64,000 nt of DNA, from assembly GCF_016587435.1 (NCBI RefSeq), contig NZ_BNJJ01000024.1, positions 62,001 through 126,000 of the forward strand, in the 5' to 3' direction. The position numbers were made by a program, and so were the translations under genes. Source of the stretch: Dictyobacter formicarum (GTDB lineage Bacteria > Chloroflexota > Ktedonobacteria > Ktedonobacterales > Ktedonobacteraceae). Each line of letters opens with the position of its first letter. Positions within the stretch are counted from its first letter, which is position 1. Under the pieces are notes generated by a model, which was not told the DNA's origin, did not search any database, and was given only the letters and a program-made list of their open reading frames with translations. Below, piece after piece: positions 46,271-54,849 of the stretch.

Positions 46271-47947
46271 CTACTTACGCATACTCACTTCGATGACGCC
46301 TGGCTTTTTACACATGTCGTGGCAGTTCTTTTCCAGGGTGCAACAGAGCGAGCAAATGTCACCTTCATGATAGGGGCAGTAGGTCATGTCAGGCGTTTCA
46401 TAGTCATCGGTACAGGTTACACAGTTCAGAGCATGTGTATCTCCCTCTTCAGCACTATGCCCCAATGCATCCGGACGAGCCACATAGTATTTACCCTTGG
46501 TGAGGATGGCAATAATGGGCGAAAGCACAAAGGCGAGCACGATAGCTAGAAAGGGCGAGAAGGCCTGCGCTGTCGATCCCAGTACGCCAAAGAAGGCGAT
46601 AATGGAAAGAACTGAGGCGATAAACATAGACCCAAAGCCGACAGGATTGATGGTGTAGAGATGAGCCCGTTTAAATTCAATGTATGAAGGACTGAGCTTA
46701 AGTAGAGGCTTGTTAATGACCAGGTCAGCTACCACGGCTCCAATCCAGGCAATCGCGACATTGGAGTAAAAACCCAGGACGGTATTCAAGAATCCAAAGA
46801 CACCAAATTCCATCAGGAGCAGCGAGATACCGACATTTAAGAAGAGCCAGACCACGCGCCCCGGATGCCAATGCAGCATGCGTGAGAAGAAATTAGACCA
46901 GGAGAGAGAACCTGAGTAGGCATTGGTGACGTTAATCTTAACCTGGGAGAGAAAGACAAAGACGGTCGCGATGGTAAGAGCGATAAAGGGTGCTGGAATC
47001 AGCACGCCAAAACCTTTGATCAGTTGCTGAATGGGCTCTACCGCCAGCGTTGCCCCCAATGCTCCAAAGATATAAAAGGCCAGGAAACCACCACCCAACT
47101 GCTTGAGTGCACCCAGAATGACCCAGCCCGGCCCAGCGCTGATAACCGCAGTCCACCACTTACCACTATTCTTCTCGGTCTTTTCGGGCATGAATCTAAG
47201 ATAGTCTACTTGCTCACCAATCTGGGCGATCAATGAGAGGGCAACTCCTGCCCCTAAACCAATTGAGAGAAAGTTTACGCTAGCACCACCCTTAGCGTTT
47301 CCAGTGAAATGGGTCCATGCTCCATAAGCACCAGGATCCTTGAATAAAATTGCCAGAAACGGAGCCACCAATAGCACTAACCAGATGGGCTGTGTCCAGA
47401 CCTGCAATTTGGAAAGCAGGGTCATGCCGAACACAACCAGGGGTATGATCAATAAAGAACAAATGAGATATGCCCATGGTAGCGGGAGGCCAAAGTAGAC
47501 ATTGATGCCCTGCGCCATGATTGAGCCTTCCAGGGCGAAAAAGATAAAGGTAAAACTCGCATAGATGATGGAGGTAATGGTGGAACCCAGATATCCAAAG
47601 CCTGCTCCTCGCGTCAGCAGGTCCATGTCAATGTTGTATTTAGCCGAGTAATAAGCAATTGGAATACCTGTCAAAAAGATCACTACTGCAGCCAGGATTA
47701 CCGCCCAGACCCCACTGGCAAAACCATAGGTAACAAAAATCGAGGCTCCAATGGCGAAATCGGCCAGATACGCAATGCCTCCCAGTGCAGAAGTGGCAAC
47801 AGCATATTCACTCCATTTACGAAATGATTGTGGCGCATAACGCAGTGAGTAATCCTCCATTACAGGATTATTCACCAGATTGTTGAATTGCCGTTTCGGC
47901 TTGTTACTTTCTTGTTCAGGTGTCATTGATTCGATCATTGCCTGCAT
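46271..47947 (-). CDS. NCS1-family (cytosine/purine/allantoin-type) permease with Cys-rich C-terminal tail
   Basis: Membrane transporter of 558 aa, with about 12 helices in the NCS1 arrangement (PQSFRKWSEYAVATSALGGI, VTYGFASGVWAV, SQVKINVTNAYSGSLSW). The last ~55 residues are cytosolic and carry many cysteines and histidines: CVTCTDDYETPDMTYC, EGDICSLCCTLEKNC and HDMCKK, a likely zinc-ribbon or RING-like pair of metal sites. Ordinary CodB/PucI-type transporters lack this tail. The rest of the sequence gives no clue to substrate. The start is assigned at the first Met; upstream is a 490-base gene-free stretch. Confidence 0.85.
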   Translation of the reverse strand: MQAMIESMTPEQESNKPKRQFNNLVNNPVMEDYSLRYAPQSFRKWSEYAVATSALGGIAYLADFAIGASIFVTYGFASGVWAVILAAVVIFLTGIPIAYYSAKYNIDMDLLTRGAGFGYLGSTITSIIYASFTFIFFALEGSIMAQGINVYFGLPLPWAYLICSLLIIPLVVFGMTLLSKLQVWTQPIWLVLLVAPFLAILFKDPGAYGAWTHFTGNAKGGASVNFLSIGLGAGVALSLIAQIGEQVDYLRFMPEKTEKNSGKWWTAVISAGPGWVILGALKQLGGGFLAFYIFGALGATLAVEPIQQLIKGFGVLIPAPFIALTIATVFVFLSQVKINVTNAYSGSLSWSNFFSRMLHWHPGRVVWLFLNVGISLLLMEFGVFGFLNTVLGFYSNVAIAWIGAVVADLVINKPLLKLSPSYIEFKRAHLYTINPVGFGSMFIASVLSIIAFFGVLGSTAQAFSPFLAIVLAFVLSPIIAILTKGKYYVARPDALGHSAEEGDTHALNCVTCTDDYETPDMTYCPYHEGDICSLCCTLEKNCHDMCKKPGVIEVSMRK

Positions 47948-48437
47948 TCCTTCCCTTAATAGCTAACTCTTACCAGATATTCCATTCAATCGCATGTCCG
48001 GTACTAACAAAACAATTCGCAATGATAAGCCAGGACACAGAACCTTCCTTTCCCACATATAAGGCCACAGCACATGAGACCTACCACTCTCATAACGCCG
48101 AGAATGCCAATGATCACAAAAAAACAATTCAGCAACAATGCCGCGTCATCACCATCGAAATAACCAATAGTGCATATTGCACAATAATCGTTTAAAATTA
48201 AGAGTAGTATATTCTTTATCCCTTAATCAACTGTCAAATAAACCACTTTCACAAGTCCTAGTTTGGGCAAATATTACAAAAATATCGCAAGATACTCGAA
48301 TAAAATATACTCTCAGTGATTACACAGAACACTCTTGCATCATTGCACTGACAACTTTAAGCTCTACAGCATTTTGGGGGAATGAAGTTCTTGCATGCAA
48401 TGTTCTCAACAGTAAACATTCTATAGGAGGAAAGAAT
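47948..48437. other. Gene-free AT-rich stretch
   Basis: About 490 bases of AT-rich sequence between divergent genes, presumably containing two promoters. A weak 60-codon frame (47920-48195) has no ribosome binding site or similarity. I see no repeat or RNA gene. Confidence 0.4.
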
Positions 48438-48731
48438 ATGAGCAATGAACCTGAGGTTATCAATAACACAGCGGAGCACCGTTATGAAATTCATCTCAAT
48501 GATCAGGTAGCGATACTCACCTATCAACGCGAAGGGCAACACATCGTTTACCAGCACACGGGAGTCCCTCCGGCACTTGAGCATCATGGTCTGGGAAGCA
48601 TCTTAGCCCATGCCGCGCTTGAGGATGCGCGGGCCGCCCACCTATCGGTTGTCCCTTCGTGTCCATTTGTAGCAAAATATATCCAACATCATCCCGAATA
48701 TCAATCATTGGTCGACAATTTAAACAAATAA
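48438..48731 (+). CDS. GNAT-type N-acetyltransferase (YjdJ-like)
   Basis: A 97-aa minimal acetyl-CoA-dependent acetyltransferase. It has YEIHLNDQVAILTYQREGQHIVYQHTGVPPALEHHGLGSILAHAALEDA, including the acetyl-CoA loop HHGLGSILA, then VVPSCPFVAKYIQHHPEYQSLV, the signature of the YjdJ/Gtn-type family. AGGAGG lies at 48425. It probably acetylates a small amine or protein terminus; the substrate is unknown. Confidence 0.88.
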   Translation: MSNEPEVINNTAEHRYEIHLNDQVAILTYQREGQHIVYQHTGVPPALEHHGLGSILAHAALEDARAAHLSVVPSCPFVAKYIQHHPEYQSLVDNLNK

Positions 48732-48827
48732 AAAATCACCAATCACACAACAAGAAAAACAAAAACGTTGTTATTGTGATAAGAGCGGGCGGAGAGGATT
48801 TGGTTACATTCTTCGCCCGCTTTGTGG

Positions 48828-49190
48828 CTAGCGGACAACTTTTCCGTAGATGTGGCCACCCTGAAAATCCAGGCCTACATATGGTTCGTCGCCAACGACC
48901 CAGGCATCGTGCCCCGGAGGCAATAGTTGTGCGTCACCTGGCCCGATTTCGCTTTCCGTCCCATCATCCATCTTTACATGCAGGCGACCAGATAGTCCAT
49001 AGTTAAAATGCGGCACTTCGCAGCTGCTTGTGCCAACAGTTGGCTTGACGTGCTCTGACCAGCGCCAACCAGGCTCAAATGTCAGCTTCATAAGAGCGAG
49101 CTCACCAAAATTAATCACTTCCACTTTGGTTTTGGGCAAGGACCTGACTTCATCTGGTGTGTTGAGGCTTTTTGTTTGCATCTCGGCCAT
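48828..49190 (-). CDS. Single-domain cupin protein
   Basis: A 120-aa cupin beta barrel. FEPGWRWSEHVKPTVGTSSC and HFNYGLSGRLHVKMDDG form the first motif, and IGPGDAQLLPPGHDAWVVGDEP the second, with His and Glu metal-ligand candidates. It is cytosolic and has a GAGGAAAA ribosome binding site. Possible roles are small-molecule binding or isomerase; none can be chosen. Confidence 0.85.
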   Translation of the reverse strand: MAEMQTKSLNTPDEVRSLPKTKVEVINFGELALMKLTFEPGWRWSEHVKPTVGTSSCEVPHFNYGLSGRLHVKMDDGTESEIGPGDAQLLPPGHDAWVVGDEPYVGLDFQGGHIYGKVVR

Positions 49191-49310
49191 AATTTTCCTC
49201 GCTTGCGACTAGTAAACTATACCTGCAATCAGATTTCCGCTTAACTAGCTTACCATGCCAGGCGACTCGAATACAACATCATCTGTTTATATAATTGTCA
49301 ATTTGCCACT

Positions 49311-50306
49311 TTAGTCGCAGTTAGCATACATAGTTCGTAAGCGTTCGATCAGGCGACTCTTTGTTTCCTCTGGTAAGAAGGAGGCCTGCAAGGCGCGCAG
49401 GTTGCAGTGCAGAAAGTGTTCTTTGCCCCACTGAAAATACTGATGGAGATGCTCATATTCCTGCTTGAGCGTTACCGGGGTAATCGTTCGATTATCTGTA
49501 TTGACACTCAGTGACACTCCCTGTTGATAAAGCTGGTTAATGGGATGGTCGACATACGTATCATACATGTTGGTCTGGAGATTTGAGGCTGGACAAAGCT
49601 CAAGGTGGATCTGCTCTGCTCGTAGTTTTTCAACCAGCGTGGGATCCTCAATGCTTCTGGCACCATGACCGATGCGCGTTGGTTCCAGATATCGCAAAGT
49701 TTCCCAGACGCTCTCGGCTCCCAAAGCTTCGCCAGCATGTGCCGTACGGAAAATGCCTTGCTCAATCGCGTATTCAAAGGCGCCAATGTGCTCGTCCAGT
49801 GGATAGCCCGCTTCGTCGCCCGCGATATCCAGTCCTACAACATTGGTCCCACGAAACTGCTCGACCAGGTGTACGGTTTGCATGCTTTCTTCAGCGTGAA
49901 AGTGGCGCAAGATACACAGAATAAGCCGCGCTTCCACGCCTGTGGTGGTGATAGCATTGGTCAGCGCCGCGTTTACGACCTCAACAACCTCTTCGGGCGA
50001 CATACCTTGTTGGGTATGGAGCAAGGGAGCAAAGCGGATTTCCGCATAGAGTACATTGTCGCGCTTTAGCTGGTCCATCACATCATCAACGACCATGCGC
50101 AAATGTTCTGGAGTCTGCATGAGCGCGATGCATCTGGGCGCACGCTTCAGAAAATCAGCCAGATTTGTGCATCTGGCGGGCCCGACAAATTCATGGCGAT
50201 AGGTTTCTTCCGTGATTGTGGGATCAATGGCGTGTACAACCTGGTAGCTCAATGAGCAATCCAGGTGCTGGTGAAGTTCAACTTTTGGATAGGCTTGGAT
50301 ATTCAT
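49311..50306 (-). CDS. add: Adenosine deaminase
   Basis: Zinc enzyme converting adenosine to inosine, 331 aa. The N-terminal metal motif is KVELHQHLDCS. The catalytic sequences HAGEALGAESVWETLRYLEPTRIGHGARS (Glu and His) and SVNTDNRTI (Asp) are typical of the family. AAGGA precedes the ATG. It is 28 bases downstream of a LacI-type regulator gene in the same orientation; the two are probably one operon regulating nucleoside use. Confidence 0.92.
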   Translation of the reverse strand: MNIQAYPKVELHQHLDCSLSYQVVHAIDPTITEETYRHEFVGPARCTNLADFLKRAPRCIALMQTPEHLRMVVDDVMDQLKRDNVLYAEIRFAPLLHTQQGMSPEEVVEVVNAALTNAITTTGVEARLILCILRHFHAEESMQTVHLVEQFRGTNVVGLDIAGDEAGYPLDEHIGAFEYAIEQGIFRTAHAGEALGAESVWETLRYLEPTRIGHGARSIEDPTLVEKLRAEQIHLELCPASNLQTNMYDTYVDHPINQLYQQGVSLSVNTDNRTITPVTLKQEYEHLHQYFQWGKEHFLHCNLRALQASFLPEETKSRLIERLRTMYANCD

Positions 50307-50334
50307 CCTGAATCATTCCTTACAATAAATATTT

Positions 50335-51369
50335 TTATTTATCTTCAATGGCTGCCGTTGAGCCTCGTACTACTAATGATAGTAGTAGAGGATCAAAATG
50401 GGGAGTCTGTTTCTTTTCCAGTACACTGAGAAGCAGGGCGATCGTCTGCTCTCCCAATGTGTCAGTGGGAATAGCAACCGTAGTCAGTTCTGGCACAAGA
50501 ATACGACTGACCAGGCTATCGTCAAAGCCAGTGACCGAGAGGTCGCGTGGAATGGAGAGGTGCAGCGCATAGGCCGCTTTATAGACGCCTGCCGCCAGCA
50601 TATCGCTGTCACAAACAATGGCGGAAGGCGCATCCGCCAGCGTGAGCAACTGATAGGCTGCCTGATAGGATGCCTCCAGGGTGAAGGCTGACCGCAACTG
50701 GTAGTCGTCTCGATACGGAATGTTGTGCTGCAGTAGCGTTTCTCGATAGACGCGGTGACGCAGCCGAAACGTTTCATCATCGGGGGCGGCGGCCAGATGA
50801 GCGATGCGTGTATGCCCCAATTGGATAAGATGCTGCATCATGTCTGACATGCCATGCTGGATATCGAGCAATAGTGAAGGCATCTCATCAGTAAAACCGT
50901 CAACGAGGATGGCTTTATCGCGTAACAGTTCTTGCAGCGGCGCGGTAGGTACGCGCATGGTATATAGCACCCAACCCTCCACCGCATAAGTCGTGAAAGC
51001 CTCATTGATGAGTTGCTGCCAGTCCTGAATATCTTTGAGAGTAATCAAGATAACCGAGTAGCCTTCTTTTCTGGCCGCTCGTTCCGCTCCCTCAAAAACA
51101 GCCGCGAAAAAGGGATTGTTAACATCTGGCACCACCAGAGCAATGACGTGTGAACGACCCGAACGCAACGTACGAGCCGCGCTATTAGGCGCGTAGCCTA
51201 ACTCTCTGGCCGCGCTCAAGATCGCTTCCTGGCTTTTCTTCCCTACGCGCCCGGCGGCCTTTCCGCCCAGCACGAGTGAGACGGCCGCCTGCGAGACACC
51301 CGCTCGTCGCGCCACATCCACGCTGGTAGGCACACTACGCTGTCCTATATCGGTTGACTCTTCGCCCAT
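50335..51369 (-). CDS. LacI-family transcriptional regulator
   Basis: A 344-aa DNA-binding repressor. The N-terminal helix-turn-helix and hinge are PTSVDVARRAGVSQAAVSLVLGGKAAGRVGKKSQEAI, and the effector domain resembles periplasmic binding proteins (VIALVVPDVNNPFFAAVFEGAERAA). It sits immediately upstream of add, so a purine/nucleoside ligand is plausible. A palindrome with a central CpG typical of LacI operators lies just upstream at 51393. Confidence 0.93.
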   Translation of the reverse strand: MGEESTDIGQRSVPTSVDVARRAGVSQAAVSLVLGGKAAGRVGKKSQEAILSAARELGYAPNSAARTLRSGRSHVIALVVPDVNNPFFAAVFEGAERAARKEGYSVILITLKDIQDWQQLINEAFTTYAVEGWVLYTMRVPTAPLQELLRDKAILVDGFTDEMPSLLLDIQHGMSDMMQHLIQLGHTRIAHLAAAPDDETFRLRHRVYRETLLQHNIPYRDDYQLRSAFTLEASYQAAYQLLTLADAPSAIVCDSDMLAAGVYKAAYALHLSIPRDLSVTGFDDSLVSRILVPELTTVAIPTDTLGEQTIALLLSVLEKKQTPHFDPLLLSLVVRGSTAAIEDK

Positions 51370-51392
51370 ACATTTCCTTCAAGCCCAATGCA

Positions 51393-51404
51393 TTATACGT
51401 ATAA
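51393..51404. promoter_or_regulatory. Candidate LacI-family operator TTATACGTATAA
   Basis: A perfect 12-bp palindrome with a central CG, 24 bases upstream of the lacI-type start codon. It fits autoregulation of the lacI-add operon. Confidence 0.4.
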
Positions 51405-51576
51405 CCACAACCATTGTAACTGAAATACCCACTGCTGTCAAGCAAGTGGAAGCGCCACATAAGGCTTTTCAACATTGTATCGTAACGGCTCGAAGAGAAA
51501 AAAGTGATGTGTCTCGGAAACAAAAAAACGTGCATGCTTTTTCCATTTTCAAATTTCTCTGTACTTGATTCTGGGC

Positions 51577-51611
51577 CCCCTGGAAATTTCATAGTGGCAA
51601 ATTTCCAGGGG
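51577..51611 (-). terminator. Hairpin downstream of the esterase gene
   Basis: Perfect 13-bp arms CCCCTGGAAATTT / AAATTTCCAGGGG, 9-nt loop, 16 bases past the esterase stop at 51627. It separates the esterase from the lacI promoter. Confidence 0.65.
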
Positions 51612-51626
51612 ATCGATGAGAGGGTA

Positions 51627-52502
51627 TTACTGACCCAGGTGCTGCTGGAAAAACGCGAGTGCGTGCATGCCTAGCTTTTCCCAGGGAGTGTCTGACCACG
51701 GCAGCAGTTGTTGCTGGCGCAAATTGTGATAGGCACTTTCAATGGGGGTAAATTCGACTTCGTTTCCAGCATCTTTGAGGGCTCGGGTAAAGCGTTCGGC
51801 CTGCTCAAAGGGGACAGTTTCATCCAGGATGCCATGAACGATCTGGAATGGCGGAACACCGGAACCTACATGGTAAAAGGGGCTGGCAAGGCGCATGAGG
51901 TCCTCGCGTTCAGAGATCATGCCTCCAAAGAGTTGCGTCACGGGCGAAGGGGCATCATTAATTAGCTCACCGCCAGCACTCAAGAAATCGTAGGGAGCAC
52001 AACGAGCAATCACTGCCTGTACGCGACTAGAGTATGCTGGTGAACCGCATTTGCCTTCGAGATCGGGAAGGTCACCTGTCACTCCCAGTAAAGCTGCAAG
52101 ATGGCCTCCAGCCGAGTCTCCCCATACTCCGATACGATCAGGATCGATATGGTACTCTTGCGCATGGGCACGCAACCAGCGCACCGCCGCTTTTGCATCG
52201 TGAATCTGGGCCGGGAAAGGTGCGAAGCGACTTAAGCGGTAGCTGATGCTAACGGTAATAAAGCCATGCGCCGCCAGCAAAGGATTCACCCAGGGGTAAA
52301 AACCGCTGCTTCTGTCTCCTTCCGCCCATCCTCCTCCATGAATGTAGATGATGGCGGGCACCGGCGAGTCAGGCACAGGAGAAGGAACGAGCAGGTCCAG
52401 ATAAAGCGGAGCTTCCCAGGGAGGCACATCGGGAACTTCTCCATACTGAAGCGCGGGCAAGAGTGTGCATGAATATGGACATCCAGGTAGAGCCAGTTGC
52501 AT
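51627..52502 (-). CDS. Alpha/beta-hydrolase fold esterase (HSL/acetyl-esterase-like)
   Basis: Serine carboxylesterase, 291 aa. The oxyanion loop is IYIHGGGWAEGD, the nucleophile is in WGDSAGGHLAALLG, and the acid Asp and His are in HGILDETVPFEQA and ESAYHNLRQ. No signal peptide. AGAAGGAG precedes the start. Possibly removes acetyl groups from imported oligosaccharides. Confidence 0.9.
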   Translation of the reverse strand: MQLALPGCPYSCTLLPALQYGEVPDVPPWEAPLYLDLLVPSPVPDSPVPAIIYIHGGGWAEGDRSSGFYPWVNPLLAAHGFITVSISYRLSRFAPFPAQIHDAKAAVRWLRAHAQEYHIDPDRIGVWGDSAGGHLAALLGVTGDLPDLEGKCGSPAYSSRVQAVIARCAPYDFLSAGGELINDAPSPVTQLFGGMISEREDLMRLASPFYHVGSGVPPFQIVHGILDETVPFEQAERFTRALKDAGNEVEFTPIESAYHNLRQQQLLPWSDTPWEKLGMHALAFFQQHLGQ

Positions 52503-52681
52503 GAGTGGTATCTCCTTCTGTATCGCTCGTGTTCCTCATCATGAGAAACACACCTGTTTTGGCCCTTCTAGCATACACCAGAGATGTCAAGAGGCTGAAG
52601 GCTGCGGACTATTTGGATGGGGTACACTCTTACAGCAGATCAACACGCAAAACGCGGAAGATGCTTTTGAGATAGAAATAA

Positions 52682-53800
52682 TCAGTCGGGAATCAGGCGT
52701 ACTGCCTCACCAAAGGGTACTTTATTGATGTCTATCCCACCGGCAGAAATTACCCACAGTACTGGCGGAGCAGGACTCTCAGTAGGGAATGTGCCATAGC
52801 CGTCGGTGAAATAGATGCAAACCGCTGCATGGGGGGAAGGATCGTCAGCGGCGACAAGCTGAAAGAACGGTCGAAAATCAGTGCCACCACCGCCCTTTGG
52901 ATCAGGAATTGCGGCACCCGGCAGCAATGGATAGGGTCCGCAGCAAGCTGCGTCGGCATAATACAATACCGCCTCTAGATGTGGGTAGGCTCCCAGGATA
53001 CTCTGTATCTCGCTGAGAAATTGGGTAATCTCAGCCGTGCCAAGGGAACCGCTGGTGTCAACCGCGATATAGATTTTGACGGACTCGCCGGCCAGGGCAT
53101 CCAGGTAGAGTCCCCGCCCGATAAAGCGCCGATCGTAGTTTTGGAAATCGACCGGCGTTTGCACGAGGAAGCGCCATAAATAGGCGCGCCAGTCAAGCTG
53201 GGCGGGACGCAGGTGCGCCAGTTCGCGGCGTAATCCTGCCGGTAACGTGCCATGGCCTGACATCTCCATGATCGCCTGGGCCTGCTGCAAGGCATCACGC
53301 CAGTATTGCTCAAGCACAGCATATTCACCGGGCAAGAGCGCACTATCATCGCTTTCCAGCAAATCTGCATGTTTCAGTTGCAAAGCTGGATACTGCTTTA
53401 TGAGATGATAGATCTCCTCAACGCTCAAGTGCTCTAGCCGCTGCATCCTGATGACACCCTTTGGTAGGACAAAGCCTTCCTGGGCCATGATGATACCATT
53501 GACCACTATATCCGCGGCAATATTCCACCTTAATGGTTCGCGTGTCCCACGCCTCGGCACATGGAGCAGGGCCGCATGCAAGACTTCATGAGCCATGACG
53601 CCCAGTTGTTCATCTGCCGTTAAGTGCTGCCAGAAATGCTTGTTGATAAAGACATCTCGCCCATTGGTGGCTGCGGTATCAATCGTGTCAGAAGCCTCGA
53701 TGGAGGCAAACAGGGCCAGCGTGGCAAAAAATGGTGAGCGCAGGCGCAGTTGGATGATGGCAGCAGAAACCTGACGCTCAAATTCATCTTGTTTCTTCAT
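52682..53800 (-). CDS. VWA-like metallopeptidase-domain protein (DUF2201 type)
   Basis: A 372-aa protein with two parts. The N-terminal domain has a zinc-protease-like HEVLH motif at residues 71-75. The C-terminal von Willebrand A-like domain contains a MIDAS-type DTSGSLG near residue 248 and FTDGYG. It overlaps the MoxR gene stop codon by 4 bases (ATGA), so the two are translationally coupled. MoxR/VWA pairs assemble or remodel protein complexes; the presence of a metallopeptidase motif suggests cleavage or metal binding. The target is unknown. Confidence 0.88.
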   Translation of the reverse strand: MKKQDEFERQVSAAIIQLRLRSPFFATLALFASIEASDTIDTAATNGRDVFINKHFWQHLTADEQLGVMAHEVLHAALLHVPRRGTREPLRWNIAADIVVNGIIMAQEGFVLPKGVIRMQRLEHLSVEEIYHLIKQYPALQLKHADLLESDDSALLPGEYAVLEQYWRDALQQAQAIMEMSGHGTLPAGLRRELAHLRPAQLDWRAYLWRFLVQTPVDFQNYDRRFIGRGLYLDALAGESVKIYIAVDTSGSLGTAEITQFLSEIQSILGAYPHLEAVLYYADAACCGPYPLLPGAAIPDPKGGGGTDFRPFFQLVAADDPSPHAAVCIYFTDGYGTFPTESPAPPVLWVISAGGIDINKVPFGEAVRLIPD

Positions 53801-54804
53801 GAAGAGGCTCCCATCATCTCCATATATTCGGTAAACATCTGTTGCAAGCGTTGGTCACGCTGCACCAGTGCCACCAACTTACCCAGCTCATTGCGCGCCT
53901 GGGCCTGGCGAAAGAGATCGGTGGCAAACAGTTGTATCCATTCATGTCCGGCCGTGGCAGCCATCCATTGAAAGGCCTGGTGGCTCTCCTGCAGCGTTTT
54001 GGCCCGCATAGCCAGCGCGACACAAATCGCATAGCGCAAGGAAGGCTCTTTTGGGAAATGGATCTTATCGCCATCACCCTGTAGAATCTTTTCGACATCG
54101 GGCAATTGATTGTACAACTTGATAAAAGCGGACAGCTCGGCGGCCGCGCCCTCCCCGACGACATGGGAAATATTCATATCATGCATATAGAGTTTATTGG
54201 CCATCATCCAGGAACGTGGCGATGGCCAGGCGGGCTGCTGTGGATCTAATTTGTGCAGCAGCGCTGGTCGAAAGGATAAGAAGGCCAGAATGTGCTCATG
54301 GATGTTATGCTTTAAAGCGTAGCTTTTAAAGCTGTCAAAATTGGGCTCAGCATGCAGGTGAATAAAGCGATTAGCCAGTGGCGCCGGCATATCAAAGACC
54401 GATGCCCGGTCCTCTTTGCGATTGCCCGCCGCCCACACAAACCATCTATCGGGGACAACATAAGAGCCCACGCGGCGATCAAGCACCAGTTGTTGGGCCA
54501 TTCCTTGCATGGCTGGCGGTGCTAGATTGAGCTCGTCTAAAAAGAGGATGCCCTTGCCCTCTCGGGGTAGAAATTCGGGTGGATACCAGCGCGAGATACC
54601 TTTATCGGCTACCGGTAGACCACGGAGATCGGTCGGGGCCAGTTGGGAGAGGCGCAGGTCAATCATTTCCATGCCATGCTCTTGCGCTACCTGAGCAACC
54701 ACACTGGATTTACCGATTCCGGGCGGCCCCCAGATCATGGTGCTATACATCAAACGATGGCGTACCAGCTTGTTAAGAAATTGCTCCAGTGCCTCCGGTG
54801 TCAT
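53797..54804 (-). CDS. MoxR-family AAA+ ATPase
   Basis: A 335-aa AAA+ ATPase. Walker A is GPPGIGKS at residues 26-33, Walker B is ILFLDELN, and sensor/Arg-finger-like residues follow (AAGNRKEDRAS). MoxR proteins act with VWA partners to install metal centres or remodel complexes. It lies 45 bases after the LRV-repeat gene and directly before the VWA protein, forming a three-gene unit. Confidence 0.92.
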   Translation of the reverse strand: MTPEALEQFLNKLVRHRLMYSTMIWGPPGIGKSSVVAQVAQEHGMEMIDLRLSQLAPTDLRGLPVADKGISRWYPPEFLPREGKGILFLDELNLAPPAMQGMAQQLVLDRRVGSYVVPDRWFVWAAGNRKEDRASVFDMPAPLANRFIHLHAEPNFDSFKSYALKHNIHEHILAFLSFRPALLHKLDPQQPAWPSPRSWMMANKLYMHDMNISHVVGEGAAAELSAFIKLYNQLPDVEKILQGDGDKIHFPKEPSLRYAICVALAMRAKTLQESHQAFQWMAATAGHEWIQLFATDLFRQAQARNELGKLVALVQRDQRLQQMFTEYMEMMGASS

Positions 54805-54849
54805 ATGTCACTATCTCTTTTCTATCGATATATTTCTCTAGCGCGCCTC

